Shown here: piece by piece, positions 63,423 to 64,000 of the stretch
Position numbering within the stretch: position 1 is the stretch's first letter
Layout of the letters: every line of letters begins with the position of its first letter
Assembly: GCA_965262595.1 (NCBI GenBank)
Contig: OZ253548.1
Span: 2,604,001 to 2,668,000 of the forward strand
DNA: 64,000 bases
Direction of reading: 5' to 3'
DNA from: CATQHB01 sp965262595
Lineage (GTDB): Bacteria > Chloroflexota > Dehalococcoidia > Lucifugimonadales > UBA3495
Notes under the pieces: model-generated
What the model was told of the DNA's origin: nothing
What the model saw: only the letters and a program-made list of their open reading frames with translations
Databases searched by the model: none
Translations under genes and position numbers: made by a program

Positions 63423-64000
63423 CTAGACCACTTTCCGGATGGCTTCCGCCGCTTCGGTCAAGGTATCGGCGAAGGTAACGTTTAAGGTCGAGGACTGCAA
63501 TATCTCCTTGCCCTCGTCCACGTTGGTGCCCAGCATCCGTACAATCAGCGGCAGGGTTGAACCCCTCCGCTCGAAGGCCATGACGATGCCCCGGGCCGCG
63601 ATGTCGCAGCGCAGGATGCCGCCGAAAATGTTTACCAGCACCCGGTTCACCTTGGGGTCGGACAGAATGATGCCGACCGCGCTGGCTACTTTTTCCTCGT
63701 CGGCGCCGCCGCCCACATCCAGAAAGTTGGCCGGCGCGGCTCCGGCGGCGTTGGTCACGTCCAGAGTTGCCATGGCCAGACCGGCCCCGTTGACCAGACA
63801 GCCGACATTCCCGTCCAAATTGACGTAAGCGATTTCCTGGTCGGATGCCTCGGCTTCCAGCGCATCCTCCTGGGAACGGTCGCGCAGCTCTCTCAAATCG
63901 GCGTGGCGGAACAGGGAGTCGTCCTCCACATCCAGCTTGGCATCCAGGGCCACCACCCGGTCGTCCCCGGTTATTATCAGCGGGTTAATTTCCACCAGGG
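63423..64000 (-). CDS. sucC: Succinyl-CoA ligase beta subunit (cut by window end)
   Basis: Only the C-terminal part is in the window. MEINPLIITGDDRVVALDAKL is followed by NVGCLVNGAGLAMATLDVT, FLDVGGGADEEKV and NIFGGILRCDIAARG, the usual CoA- and succinate-binding region. The ATP-grasp half and start lie beyond 64000. Confidence 0.95.
   Translation of the reverse strand, partial: LVEINPLIITGDDRVVALDAKLDVEDDSLFRHADLRELRDRSQEDALEAEASDQEIAYVNLDGNVGCLVNGAGLAMATLDVTNAAGAAPANFLDVGGGADEEKVASAVGIILSDPKVNRVLVNIFGGILRCDIAARGIVMAFERRGSTLPLIVRMLGTNVDEGKEILQSSTLNVTFADTLTEAAEAIRKVV

Overview
This window is a GC-rich, gene-dense bacterial chromosome segment. Short intergenic spaces are often filled with dispersed palindromic repeats and short tandem repeats. 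The mix of a Ycf45-like R3H ATPase beside pdxST/tmk, a MoxR/CoxE pair, many enoyl-CoA hydratase, LLM and SMP-30 family genes, a MetE-C-like protein, and repeats of the 'CATCCTGAGCCGGTCGAAGG' kind suggests a member of the Chloroflexota (Dehalococcoidia or a relative). That assignment is inference; there is no rRNA in the window.

Layout. 1-11.2 kb: lysA, holB, an HNH nuclease, a PAP2 phosphatase, cmk-plsC, then a lysine/diaminopimelate block on the minus strand (dapB, asd, an aldehyde dehydrogenase, dapA). 11.3-21.5 kb: an orphan protein with a SeqA-like N-terminus, a Uma2 nuclease, rpsO-pnp, a Rieske ferredoxin, lepB, an SMP-30 lactonase, an enoyl-CoA hydratase, and a SelW-like selenoprotein gene whose in-frame TGA would split it in ordinary annotation. 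20.8-26 kb: minus-strand operon pdxS-pdxT-GNAT-R3H ATPase, with tmk. 26-28.2 kb: a poorly coding accessory patch with a toxin-antitoxin pair, a DUF805 remnant and tRNA-Phe. 28.4-37.1 kb: a methyltransferase, then a nitrate assimilation cassette (atypical OmpR-family regulator, nitrate reductase, NAD(P)H/BFD electron-transfer subunit, ferredoxin-type nitrite reductase, NarK transporter), followed by tRNA-Gly. 37.8-54 kb: rhodanese, OsmC, MetE-like, enoyl-CoA hydratase, alcohol dehydrogenase, HicBA, radical SAM protein, a gene broken by a 28-bp duplication, MBL and LLM enzymes, a PAP2/Aur1-like protein, the CoxD/CoxE pair and a RelE/Phd-type module. 54-64 kb: RdgB, a cyclase and DUF429, then a sulfur-oxidation cluster (cysteine dioxygenase, four-domain rhodanese, cupin, sulfite dehydrogenase, deiodinase-like selenoprotein), a NYN nuclease and sucD-sucC.

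The most notable content is two independent selenoprotein genes. One is SelW/Rdx-like (CxxU, UGA at 20353). The other is iodothyronine-deiodinase-like (GSYT-U-PPF, UGA at 56926-56928 on the minus strand). Each has a compact hairpin a short distance after the UGA, as in bacterial SECIS elements. The deiodinase-like protein closes a cluster that could take cysteine sulfur through sulfinate to sulfite and sulfate, which suggests a selenium-dependent thiol redox step tied to sulfur oxidation. A second theme is short tandem repeat expansion. Inside genes the unit is usually a multiple of three (6, 9, 12, 21 bp), so proteins gain low-complexity inserts. Outside genes 8-, 10- and 11-bp units occur. 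One 28-bp duplication inside a gene has broken its frame.
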